From Oscillospiraceae bacterium (GTDB lineage: Bacteria; Bacillota; Clostridia; Oscillospirales; Ruminococcaceae), in assembly GCA_016298065.1 (NCBI GenBank), contig JAEDDN010000001.1, positions 186,001-250,000 of the forward strand: 64,000 bases of DNA. Direction: 5' to 3'. The notes below the pieces were generated by a model. That model did not search any database and was not told the origin of the DNA. It worked only from the letters and a program-made list of their open reading frames with translations. Positions 52,163-60,436 of the stretch are shown here, piece after piece; position 1 is the stretch's first letter; every line of letters begins with the position of its first letter. A program made the position numbers and the translations under genes.

Positions 52163-54370
52163 TTACCGAAATTCGCCCATAGCTTTATCGAGCAGGTAAC
52201 TTAAATTGGTAAAGCGCACGCTTTTTATATTGTTGTTTACCATAAACTTTACCCTGTCTGCACTTCCGACTATTATGAGCAGTTTTTTTGCTCTGGTTAT
52301 TGCCGTATAAAGTAAATTACGGTAATAAAGCTTATCATAGCCCTCTAAAACAGGAAGTATAACTGCGTCAAATTCGCTACCCTGACTTTTATGTACCGTT
52401 ACCGCATAAGCAAGCTCAAGCTCTGTCGCCATATCAAAGGTGTAAAACGCCACCCTTTCTTCAAAGTCAATAGCAAGAGTTTGAGAGCCCCTATCAATCA
52501 TCTTTATGATACCTATATCACCGTTAAATATGCCCTCGCCTTTTTCCTCGCCCTTAGTCCATATTATGTCGTAGTTATTTTTGGTCTGCATAACCTTATC
52601 CCCTACTCTGTAGGTGTAATAGGTCGATTTAAACTGTGTTTTTGATTTGTCATAAGGATTTAGCTTTTCCTGCAATCTGCGGTTTAGCTCCATAACGCCT
52701 AAATCTCCCTTGCGCTGAGGGCATAACACCTGTATATCCTCGGTCGGCGAGAAGTTATAGCTTTTTGGCAGGCGGTTTGTAACAAGGTCAATAACCGTAG
52801 CCGAAGCGGCAGCGGAGTTTAATCTTTTCAAGAAGAAAAAATCGCCCTCATTTGCGGTTATATCGGGCATTTCGCCGTCAATTATAGAGTGTGCGTATGT
52901 GACGATTTTACTCTGTGCCGCCTGACGAAAAATCTGCTTTAGCGTTACAGTCGGCACATTGTCGTTTTTAAGTAAATCGTGAAGCACGTTACCTGCTCCG
53001 ACGCTCGGAAGCTGGTTATAATCCCCTACAAGTATAAGCTTGCAGGTAGGCTTTGCGGCCTTTAAAAGCGACTCAAAAAGCAAAACGTCAACCATAGACA
53101 TTTCGTCTACGATAATAACGTCGCTATCAAGCGGATTTTGCTCGTTTTTTGAAAATTTTAGTAAGCTATCGGTATAATCGACCTCTAAAAGACGGTGTAT
53201 GGTTTTCGCTTCGGTATTTGTTACCTCGCTTATTCTTTTAGCGGCTCGTCCCGTAGGCGCACAAACAGATATAACCTTGCCCTGTGACTGCAATATGTCT
53301 ATTATGGCGTTGAGGGTTGTGGTTTTACCTGTACCGGGACCTCCCGTTAAGATAAATACCTCATTTAAAAGCGCAAACTTAATCGCCTTTTTCTGCAAGG
53401 CTTCATAAACGATGTTGTTCTTTTTTTCGTTGTAGTCGATTATGTAGTCAACGTCGGTCTGAATATCGGGCGGTATCGACGCCATAAGAGAAATTCTGTT
53501 TGATATATAAAGCTCTGCCTCGTAAAGCTCAGGTAAAGCGATAAAGGGCTTGTTTTTTGTTATAGATACCAAATCTTTTTTGGATATAGCCTCGTCAAGA
53601 CGGGAAAGTATAGTTTCTCTTTCTATCATCAAAAGTTTTTCGGACATAGCGATAAGCTTGTCCTGCGGCAAGCAGGTGTGTCCGTTATTCATATTGTGCA
53701 TAAGCACATACTTTATTGCGGCGCTGACACGCTCATAACAGTCTAAGGGGTGAGAATATTTTTTAGCTATGTTGTCTGCAGTTTGAAAGGAAATTTTTAA
53801 CTGATCATCGCACAAAAGATAAGGATTTCCCGATATAATATCCACTGCCATATTGCCCCAGCGTTTCCAAATCTTTATGCTTTGGGCAGGGTTTACGCTA
53901 AATTCCGACAAAAAGAGCATAAGCGTCCTTACGCCGAATACCTGTTTAAATTCGTCGGTTATGGTTTTTAACTTTTTAGGGCTAAGACCTTTTATTTCGG
54001 CTAACTTTTCGGGCTCGCTTTCAATAACTCTAAGCGTATCATCACCGAATTTATCTACTATACGTCTTGCTATAACAGGGCCTATTCCCTTTACTACTCC
54101 CGAAGAAAGATATTTAAATATTGCGCTTGAGGTTGCGGGAAGCTGATGCTCACAAAGCTCTGCCTTAAACTGATAGCCATAGGTGGAATGGGTGGTAAAG
54201 GAGCCTGTAAGCTTTAGCTCCTCACCTATATTTACATCATAAAACTCTCCGACAACATTGATAAGCTCGTTGTCGGAGGATAAATATAATACCGTAAATC
54301 CGTTATCGGGATTTTTATAAATTATTTCTTCTACCGTGCCGATAATCTCGGTAAATTTAGTTTCTTCCAT
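52163..54370 (-). CDS. recD2: ATP-dependent DNA helicase RecD2
   Basis: A 5'-3' superfamily 1B helicase of the RecD2 (RecD-like, without RecBC) class. The 735 residues include the long N-terminal region with helix-hairpin-helix repeats (SGVVKGIGPVIARRIVDKFG and LAEIKGLSPKKLKTI). The helicase core follows, with Walker A GGPGTGKTTT near residue 343, DEMSMVD (Walker B) and VTVHKSQGSEFD (motif V) towards the C-terminus. It takes part in replication-fork repair. Confidence 0.94.
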   Translation of the reverse strand: MEETKFTEIIGTVEEIIYKNPDNGFTVLYLSSDNELINVVGEFYDVNIGEELKLTGSFTTHSTYGYQFKAELCEHQLPATSSAIFKYLSSGVVKGIGPVIARRIVDKFGDDTLRVIESEPEKLAEIKGLSPKKLKTITDEFKQVFGVRTLMLFLSEFSVNPAQSIKIWKRWGNMAVDIISGNPYLLCDDQLKISFQTADNIAKKYSHPLDCYERVSAAIKYVLMHNMNNGHTCLPQDKLIAMSEKLLMIERETILSRLDEAISKKDLVSITKNKPFIALPELYEAELYISNRISLMASIPPDIQTDVDYIIDYNEKKNNIVYEALQKKAIKFALLNEVFILTGGPGTGKTTTLNAIIDILQSQGKVISVCAPTGRAAKRISEVTNTEAKTIHRLLEVDYTDSLLKFSKNEQNPLDSDVIIVDEMSMVDVLLFESLLKAAKPTCKLILVGDYNQLPSVGAGNVLHDLLKNDNVPTVTLKQIFRQAAQSKIVTYAHSIIDGEMPDITANEGDFFFLKRLNSAAASATVIDLVTNRLPKSYNFSPTEDIQVLCPQRKGDLGVMELNRRLQEKLNPYDKSKTQFKSTYYTYRVGDKVMQTKNNYDIIWTKGEEKGEGIFNGDIGIIKMIDRGSQTLAIDFEERVAFYTFDMATELELAYAVTVHKSQGSEFDAVILPVLEGYDKLYYRNLLYTAITRAKKLLIIVGSADRVKFMVNNNIKSVRFTNLSYLLDKAMGEFR

Positions 54371-54425
54371 AAGACTTCCTCATAAGCGCAAAGCATTTAT
54401 AACTAAAAAATATTATAATACTTTT

Positions 54426-54782
54426 TTACTTTGTTTGCAAATCGAATAAGCCCAAAATCTTATCACAAACGTTATCCTTATCAGCTAAAATAATGCGGTC
54501 GTTTTCCCTGTCTAAAATCTCCATAATTTGCTTTGTGGTATCGTTTGCGTTTATATCGAGTAAGCATATATCCGTATAGGTGCTTTTGCCGGCCGACATA
54601 TCCTTAATAAGAAGACGCACTGTGTATTCTAAATTTTGGTCGTTATCGCAAACCGGTACTACCGCCAGTATATTAGTGGGCTTAGTAAATTTTAAAATGC
54701 GCTTTAAAAGAATATAAATAATGCTTATAACCCCTATAAAAGCAAAAACTATTAAAACAGCTTCTAAAATCATCTTTAACAT
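54426..54782 (-). CDS. small hypothetical membrane protein
   Basis: The 118-residue protein has one hydrophobic N-terminal helix (about 4-28), followed by a cytoplasmic or extracytoplasmic alpha/beta segment with ILAVVPVCDNDQNLEYTVR and ICLLDINANDTTKQIMEIL. The fold resembles a short nucleotide-sugar or glycosyltransferase-like beta-alpha unit, but no catalytic motif is recognisable. I do not know its function. I chose the ATG at 54782 because AGGGTGG precedes it; a GTG three codons upstream is possible. It is 55 bases upstream of recD2 and marks the left border of the restriction-modification island. Confidence 0.6.
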   Translation of the reverse strand: MLKMILEAVLIVFAFIGVISIIYILLKRILKFTKPTNILAVVPVCDNDQNLEYTVRLLIKDMSAGKSTYTDICLLDINANDTTKQIMEILDRENDRIILADKDNVCDKILGLFDLQTK

Positions 54783-54965
54783 TTTACCCACCCTTTTTCG
54801 TTTTTTATATTATATGAGTAAGAGTGTAAAAATGTTATTTGTGTTTGAGGGATAAACGTTGTTATCGACACATTGGAAAGCAACAAAGATAATTTGAGTA
54901 TATATTGTAGCAGACGGACAATGCAGAAATAACAGTATTTAATATCACATTTATATGATATATTA

Positions 54966-54994
54966 TTGAAATTAGACATAAAGTATGCTATAAT
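54966..54994 (+). promoter_or_regulatory. promoter of the restriction-modification operon
   Basis: TTGAAA (54966-54971), a 17-base spacer and TATAAT (54989-54994) lie 44 bases before the first gene. No C-box-like repeat typical of controller-protein operators was recognised between promoter and gene. Confidence 0.75.
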
Positions 54995-55038
54995 ATATTT
55001 TACATTTTTATGGTTATTTAATGGCGGAGGGAAAGTGT

Positions 55039-55203
55039 ATGACATACAGCTATAACCGCTTATGGGAATTATTTATAGATAGGTACATAACGAAAAAACA
55101 AACGCGCAAGGCGGCGGGTATCATTACAAACATTCTAGCAAAAATATGCGTTGTGCTTGATTGTTCGCTTGATGATATTGTTGAAATACAGATGAAGAAT
55201 TGA
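55039..55203 (+). CDS. shortened HTH (XRE/YozG-type) regulator
   Basis: The 54-residue protein looks like a small Cro/CI-type regulator of the YozG kind: it starts like the family (YNRLWELFID, then TKKQTRKAAGI) and ends like it (ICVVLDCSLDDIVEI). Between Lys35 and Ile36 about 14 residues usually found in relatives, containing the recognition-helix end and the next helix, are missing in frame. The family has about 67-70 residues. The domain is probably not folded normally, so the gene may be a remnant or serve only to position translation of the methyltransferase gene 9 bases downstream. The ATG at 55039 follows GGAGGG. A role as controller of the system is inference. Confidence 0.55.
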   Translation: MTYSYNRLWELFIDRYITKKQTRKAAGIITNILAKICVVLDCSLDDIVEIQMKN

Positions 55204-55212
55204 GGTAGAAAT

Positions 55213-56175
55213 ATGGCTATCCACAACAAGTCACATCATAATCATGCTTTAATGTCTTTGAACAAAATGCGAAAAGACAACACGCTTAAACTTAAAACAT
55301 CGACGGATTTTGTTGCCCCCGATAGAACCATGCTGTGTCTAAACATTATGGACTGTTGCGATTTCTTAAAATCAATACCTGACAATTCCATTCAGCTAAT
55401 ATGCATTGACCCGCCTTACAATCTTGAACTTGCAGGTTGGGATATTTATGATAACTATATTGAATGGGCTGCAAAATGGCTTGATGAGGCGTACAGGGTT
55501 CTTTCACCAAATGGCAGTATGGTTATTTTTGGTGGTATTCAGTTTAGAGATGTAAAGTCGGGTGATTTGATTGATATAATCCATTATGTTCGGCACAATA
55601 CAAAATTCAAATTGATAAACACGATAATATGGCGATACAAGAATGGTATGTCTGCACATAGGTATTTTGCTAATAGGCACGAAGAAGTTATTTGGCTTGC
55701 CAAATCAAACGACTATTATTTTGACTTAGACGCGGTTCGAGAACCTTATTCAGAAAAAGACCTTGAAGCGGCGTTGAAAGATAAACGGTTAAACCCCGAA
55801 AATACTATGAAAGGGAAAAACCCTACAAACGTGTGGGAAATCAACAGACTAAATGGCAACAGCAAGGAACGTGTCGGACACCCAACGCAAAAGCCTGTTG
55901 AAATAATAGACCGTTTTGTAAAAGCCTTATCTTATCCGGGCTCTATTGTGCTTGACTTTTTTGCAGGGAGTGGAACTGTTGGGCGTGTTTGTATCACAGA
56001 ATGGCGTCATTGTTTAATGTGTGACAGCGACCCAACAACAATTGAGTATTTCAAAAAGCACCTTGAACTAATGAAAAACTTAGGGCAAGAGACAGAATAT
56101 ATAGAAATTCAGAGCGTTGACAAATTCTTCAATGCTGTGCAGGGAGTGGAAAAACATGAAGAAAGGGCAATCTAA
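55213..56175 (+). CDS. beta-class N6-adenine DNA methyltransferase, M.RsrI-like
   Basis: The 320-residue enzyme has the catalytic motif DPPYN at residues 66-70, before the target-recognition region, and the SAM-binding motif FAGSG at 250-254, the beta-class order. HPTQKP is at 223-228. The sequence matches what I recall of M.RsrI along its length, for example FANRHEE, FDLDAVREPY and RLNGNS. M.RsrI methylates the second A of GAATTC; M.EcoRI, by contrast, belongs to another class. It should protect host DNA from the adjacent endonuclease. The end overlaps the endonuclease gene by 20 bases. Confidence 0.9.
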   Translation: MAIHNKSHHNHALMSLNKMRKDNTLKLKTSTDFVAPDRTMLCLNIMDCCDFLKSIPDNSIQLICIDPPYNLELAGWDIYDNYIEWAAKWLDEAYRVLSPNGSMVIFGGIQFRDVKSGDLIDIIHYVRHNTKFKLINTIIWRYKNGMSAHRYFANRHEEVIWLAKSNDYYFDLDAVREPYSEKDLEAALKDKRLNPENTMKGKNPTNVWEINRLNGNSKERVGHPTQKPVEIIDRFVKALSYPGSIVLDFFAGSGTVGRVCITEWRHCLMCDSDPTTIEYFKKHLELMKNLGQETEYIEIQSVDKFFNAVQGVEKHEERAI

Positions 56176-56986
56176 CAGGCTGACAGTACAGCAGAAAGAG
56201 GGTCAAGGACCAATTACTATTTTTCATGAGGACGCACAAATACACGATAAAGAGGTTGGAAATACTTCCCTTTTCGTTATAAAGCAGCTTGAATTTGAAT
56301 TTCCCATGTTGAGATTTCGGTATAGAAAAGACCTTTCAAAGAAAGAAATCAATGAAGCCTTGCAACGTGTCGATGAATACCTTGGACAGACCCTTTTTGT
56401 TGAAAGTGCAAGCATAAGACCCGACGGGGGTCTTATTGAGGTACAAGATGACAAAGGCAAGTGGCGTGTTATATTAGTGTCGGAGGCAAAACATCAAGGA
56501 AAAGATATAGAAAACATTAGAGCCGGAAAACTTGTCGGCAAAAGGAACAATCAAGACCTTATGTCAGCAGGAAATGCAATCGAAAGAGCTTACAAGAATG
56601 TAAACGAAATAGCTAATTTCATGTTGTCGGAACGTTATTTCCCGTATATCCTGTTTTTAGAGGGTTCCAATTTTCTAACACAGAACGTCACCGTTACACG
56701 ACCTGACGGCAGAGAAGTGACGTTGGTGTACAATGACGGTACATTAAACAGGCTTGACAGATTGACTGCCGCAAACTACGGTATGCCTATTAACACAAAT
56801 TTGTGCGAAAACAGATTTGTAAAGTGTAAAGGTGCAACTATCATGCTGCAAGCAGCGTCAATCTACACAAAAGGCGAAGGCGGGCATTGGAATGATGAAG
56901 ATATGATAATGGTAATGCTTGACGTTGCACGAACTTCTTTGAAAATGTTAGGGTCAGATTTGTTTGAACAACTTAGTAAAAGGTAA
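56156..56986 (+). CDS. EcoRI/RsrI-type restriction endonuclease, predicted to cut GAATTC
   Basis: The 276-residue protein aligns over its full length with EcoRI (277 residues), with an offset of one. The catalytic residues Asp90 (RPDGG), Glu110 and Lys112 (SEAKHQGKD) correspond to EcoRI Asp91, Glu111 and Lys113. The recognition segment is MSAGNAIER (136-144), matching MAAGNAIER of EcoRI with Asn140 and Arg144 conserved. Two differences fall on residues known from EcoRI mutants with relaxed specificity: Ser137 (EcoRI Ala138) and Val191 (EcoRI Glu192). The start is the ATG at 56156 beginning MKKGQSNRLT, equivalent to MSNKKQSNRLT in EcoRI, with GGAG upstream. Confidence 0.93.
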   Translation: MKKGQSNRLTVQQKEGQGPITIFHEDAQIHDKEVGNTSLFVIKQLEFEFPMLRFRYRKDLSKKEINEALQRVDEYLGQTLFVESASIRPDGGLIEVQDDKGKWRVILVSEAKHQGKDIENIRAGKLVGKRNNQDLMSAGNAIERAYKNVNEIANFMLSERYFPYILFLEGSNFLTQNVTVTRPDGREVTLVYNDGTLNRLDRLTAANYGMPINTNLCENRFVKCKGATIMLQAASIYTKGEGGHWNDEDMIMVMLDVARTSLKMLGSDLFEQLSKR

Positions 56987-57058
56987 CACTTTCACGGAAG
57001 AAAGCAAGTACCCATGAACCTATATTGTCCACTATCTTTTAGTATCTGATTGCAGATT

Positions 57059-57131
57059 TAAGCGACAAACAAGCGACAAATCAGCATGGAAAAACGGCGG
57101 AACTCCTTAGTTTACAAGGGCTTCCGCCGTT
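57059..57131 (+). terminator. hairpin terminator and doubled 9-base repeat at the right end of the island
   Basis: AAGCGACAAA occurs twice in succession (57060-57069 and 57071-57080, counted by eye). A long hairpin follows, AACGGCGGAA (57093-57102) with TTCCGCCGTT (57122-57131), extended by CCTT/AAGG inside. It can end the restriction-modification transcript. The 57-60 bases between the endonuclease stop and the repeat show nothing recognisable. Confidence 0.6.
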
Positions 57132-57152
57132 CTTAATATACTCCTTCTCAGA

Positions 57153-57191
57153 GGATAAAATTACGGCAGATATAAACTATATCTGCCGTAA
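57153..57191 (-). terminator. terminator of the ligA-gatCAB operon
   Basis: TTACGGCAGATATA (57161-57174) pairs with TATATCTGCCGTAA (57178-57191) and on the minus strand is followed by TTTTATCC. It lies just outside the gatB stop codon. Confidence 0.85.
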
Positions 57192-57194
57192 ACA

Positions 57195-58640
57195 TTAACT
57201 GTTTTCTATAAATTTTAAAATCATTTCCTTCATTTTTGAAGGGTTGCCTTGTCCTTTTGTTGCCTTCATACACTGCCCTGTTAAGTAACCGAGAGCATTT
57301 GTCTTTCCGTTTTTATAGTCCTCAATAGACTTTGAGTTTTCGCTCATAACCTTGTTTACTATTTGCTCAAGCTCACTGTCATCGGAAATCTGTAAAAGAC
57401 CTTTTTGCTCAACTACCTCTAAAGGCTCTTTATCTTCCGTTACAAGCACCTCAAACGCCTGCTTTGCGGCGGCGTTTGAAATTTTACCGCTTTCTATCAT
57501 AGAGATAAGCTCGGCTAATTTTTCGGGGGTTAGCATTATATCCGAAAGCTCTTTATGCGTTTCGTTAAGATACTTTGTAATATCGCCCAAAATCCAGTTG
57601 CAAACAGCCTTTGGCGAACATTTGTTAAGCGATACCGCTTTTTCAAAGAAGGTAGATTTATCTACGCTTTCAACAATAAGTCCTGCGTCGTTTTGCTTTA
57701 GACCATACTCGCTTGTATAGCGCAGAAGCTTCTTATTAGGAAGCTCAGGAATGGTGTCTTTAAGAGCGTTTACATAGTCTTCTTCCAACACAATGGTGAG
57801 TAAATCGGGCTCCGGGAAATATCTGTAGTCGTGGGCGTCCTCCTTGCTTCTTAAAAGCACATTTTCGCCCTTGGCGTCGTCCCAACGTCTTGTTTCCTGA
57901 GTTATCTCTCCGCCCTCGTCAAGTACCTTCATTTGCCTGTTTGCTTCATACTCAATAGCACGCACGGCACCGCTGAAGGAGTTTATGTTTTTCATTTCAA
58001 CTCTGGTACCGAATTCACTCGAACCCTTTTTCATTACAGAAACGTTTACGTCACATCTGATAGAGCCTTCTTGCATCTTACAGTCGGAAATGTCGATATA
58101 CTGTAAAATCGACTTAATTGTTTCGAGATATGCCTTAGCGTCGGCAGAGCTTCTGAAATCAGGCTCGGATACAATCTCGATAAGCGGTACACCGCAACGG
58201 TTAAAATCAACAAGCGAGCCGTCAAAGTTATTGCTGTGAAGCAGTTTTCCTGCGTCCTCTTCGATGTGTATTCTGGTAACGCCTATTCTCTTTTCTACGC
58301 CGTCCACCAAAATATCTACATATCCGTTTTCACAAAGCGGAATATCAAACTGTGAAATTTGATACGCTTTAGGAAGGTCGGGATAAAAATAATTTTTTCT
58401 GTCCTGCTTGCAAATTCTGTTTATGGAGCAGTTTAAGGCGTGTCCCATTTTTATTGCGTATTCTACTACCTTTTCGTTAAGAGTAGGTAAAGTACCCGGC
58501 ATACCCATACAAACCGGACAGCACTGTGTATTGACCTCTAAGCCGAATTTATTGTTACAGCTACAGTATATTTTTGATTTTGTATTTAACTCTGCGTGGA
58601 CTTCAAGTCCTACTACAATTTCGTAGTCACTTGCACTCAT
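57195..58640 (-). CDS. gatB: Asp-tRNA(Asn)/Glu-tRNA(Gln) amidotransferase subunit B
   Basis: GatB is the kinase and transamidase subunit that activates the misacylated tRNA. The 481-residue protein shows VGLEVHAELNTKSKIYCSC at the start, the zinc cysteines (CSC and CCPVC), CPVCMGMPGTLPTLNE and the C-terminal YqeY-like helical domain (about 400-481). It implies that the organism makes Gln-tRNA and probably Asn-tRNA by the indirect route. Confidence 0.96.
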   Translation of the reverse strand: MSASDYEIVVGLEVHAELNTKSKIYCSCNNKFGLEVNTQCCPVCMGMPGTLPTLNEKVVEYAIKMGHALNCSINRICKQDRKNYFYPDLPKAYQISQFDIPLCENGYVDILVDGVEKRIGVTRIHIEEDAGKLLHSNNFDGSLVDFNRCGVPLIEIVSEPDFRSSADAKAYLETIKSILQYIDISDCKMQEGSIRCDVNVSVMKKGSSEFGTRVEMKNINSFSGAVRAIEYEANRQMKVLDEGGEITQETRRWDDAKGENVLLRSKEDAHDYRYFPEPDLLTIVLEEDYVNALKDTIPELPNKKLLRYTSEYGLKQNDAGLIVESVDKSTFFEKAVSLNKCSPKAVCNWILGDITKYLNETHKELSDIMLTPEKLAELISMIESGKISNAAAKQAFEVLVTEDKEPLEVVEQKGLLQISDDSELEQIVNKVMSENSKSIEDYKNGKTNALGYLTGQCMKATKGQGNPSKMKEMILKFIENS

Positions 58641-58653
58641 TTACCTTACCTCC

Positions 58654-60117
58654 TTACTTTATTGACGCAACAGTATTAAATTCGCCTACAGCCTTTTCAT
58701 AACAGTAAGCAGTATTTAAAAGATTTTGTTCGCTGAATTTATTGCCGATAAGCTGCATACCTATAGGCATACCGTTTGCGCCCTTACCGCAAGGTAAGCT
58801 TATTGCAGGAAGCCCTGCGATATTAACGGTTGTGGTACAAATGTCTGCGGCATACATCTTTAGCGGATCGCCGAAGTTTTCTCCTATCTTAAATGCAGTA
58901 TCGGGCGCTGTAGGAGTAAGAATAACGTCGCAAGAAGTAAATTCACCCGAAAACTCTTTTAAAATTCTTTGCTGTAATAATTTTGCCTTTTTATAATAAG
59001 CGTCGTAATAACCCGAGCTTAATACGAAAGTACCGAGTAAAATTCTGCGTTTAACCTCGTCGCCAAAGCCTTCGCTTCTGGTGTTTTCATACATTTCGGT
59101 TAAGCTATTATAATCTTTTGCTCTAAATCCGTACTTAACGCCGTCAAATCTAGCTAAGTTTGAAGAGGCTTCTGCAGAAGAAATTATATAGTATGCGTTA
59201 AGTGCAAAATCGGTGCTCGGGAGCGAAATTTCCTTTAATACAGCACCGTTTTCTTCTAAAACCTTAGACGCCGACATAACGTTTTTTTTGACTTCATCGG
59301 AAATACCGTCAGAAAAATATTCTTTCGGTAAGCCTATAACCTTGCCTTTAATGTCAGCGCTTAAGTCTGCTTTAAAATCAGCATATTCTCTGTTTGCAGT
59401 AGTAGCGTCTTTATTATCTTTTCCGCAAATAGCAGAGTAAAGCATAGCTACGTCGCTTACGCTTCTACCGATAGGACCTATCTGGTCTAAGCTTGAAGCA
59501 AAGGCTATAAGGCCGTATCTTGAAACAGAGCTGTATGTAGGCTTTAAGCCCACAACTCCGCAGTATGCTGACGGCAGACGTATAGATCCGCCTGTATCCG
59601 AGCCTAATGATAAAGGCGCTTCACCGGCGCTTACGCAAGCGGCACTTCCGCCTGACGAACCGCCCGGAACATATTCGGTATTATGAGGATTTGAAGTTTT
59701 CTTAAAATAAGAGGTTTCACAGGACGAGCCCATAGCAAATTCGTCCATATTAACCTTGCCCAAAGGAACGTAATCCAAGCTATTTAGCTTTTCGATAACC
59801 GTAGCGTTATACGGAGGTACAAACTCGCTTAGCATCTTAGACGAGCAGGTTGTAAGTATGTCCTTTGTACAGATATTATCCTTTATAGCTATCGGTATAC
59901 CTGCAAGGTCGCTTAAAGCCTCGCCTGCGGCTAACTTTTTATCAACTTCTTCTGCCTTAGCTAAAGCAAGGTCTTTTGTCACTGTCACAAATGCGTTTAT
60001 TTTATCGTCCACAGCGTCAATTCTGTCGGTAAACGCTTTTGTAATTTCGGCGGCACTTACCTTTTTTTCCTTTAGCATATCCGATAATTCGGTTGCGGTA
60101 AAATTATAAAGTTCCAT
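58654..60117 (-). CDS. gatA: Asp-tRNA(Asn)/Glu-tRNA(Gln) amidotransferase subunit A
   Basis: GatA is the glutaminase, an amidase-signature enzyme with a Ser-Ser-Lys triad: Lys in IPIAIKDNICT near residue 79, and Ser residues in GGSSGGSAACVSAGE near 155 and SDTGGSIRLPSAYC near 178. 487 residues is standard. It lies 11 bases from gatC and 13 from gatB. Confidence 0.97.
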   Translation of the reverse strand: MELYNFTATELSDMLKEKKVSAAEITKAFTDRIDAVDDKINAFVTVTKDLALAKAEEVDKKLAAGEALSDLAGIPIAIKDNICTKDILTTCSSKMLSEFVPPYNATVIEKLNSLDYVPLGKVNMDEFAMGSSCETSYFKKTSNPHNTEYVPGGSSGGSAACVSAGEAPLSLGSDTGGSIRLPSAYCGVVGLKPTYSSVSRYGLIAFASSLDQIGPIGRSVSDVAMLYSAICGKDNKDATTANREYADFKADLSADIKGKVIGLPKEYFSDGISDEVKKNVMSASKVLEENGAVLKEISLPSTDFALNAYYIISSAEASSNLARFDGVKYGFRAKDYNSLTEMYENTRSEGFGDEVKRRILLGTFVLSSGYYDAYYKKAKLLQQRILKEFSGEFTSCDVILTPTAPDTAFKIGENFGDPLKMYAADICTTTVNIAGLPAISLPCGKGANGMPIGMQLIGNKFSEQNLLNTAYCYEKAVGEFNTVASIK

Positions 60118-60128
60118 TTTACTACCTC

Positions 60129-60398
60129 CTATTCTACGACCTTGGGAACAACTACACAGCCTGCTTTTGTGGCTGGGGCGTTCTTTAAAAGCTCGTCACG
60201 TTTAAAGTTTTGCTCTGCTTTGTCTTCCCTTAAGGTCATAGGATTATCGGGATCAATGAGCGCACCATTATCGTCAAGCTCAGGTAAGTTTTGTACCATA
60301 CTTAAAATGTTCTCAACGTCCTTTTCAAATTTAGGTATCTGTTCTTCCTCGATTTTTAATCTCGAAAGCTTTGCGATATGCATAATATCAACCTTCAT
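60129..60398 (-). CDS. gatC: Asp-tRNA(Asn)/Glu-tRNA(Gln) amidotransferase subunit C
   Basis: The small 89-residue subunit that wraps around GatA and links it to GatB. It shows the family N-terminus DIMHIAKLSRLKIEEEQ and the middle LPELDDNG, followed by NPMTLREDKA. I chose the ATG at 60398, six bases after GGAG, rather than an ATG four codons upstream. The order gatC-gatA-gatB is usual for Firmicutes. Confidence 0.93.
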   Translation of the reverse strand: MKVDIMHIAKLSRLKIEEEQIPKFEKDVENILSMVQNLPELDDNGALIDPDNPMTLREDKAEQNFKRDELLKNAPATKAGCVVVPKVVE

Positions 60399-60436
60399 AT
60401 TTATCTCCATTCTGCCGTTTGTACGGCTAAAAATAA

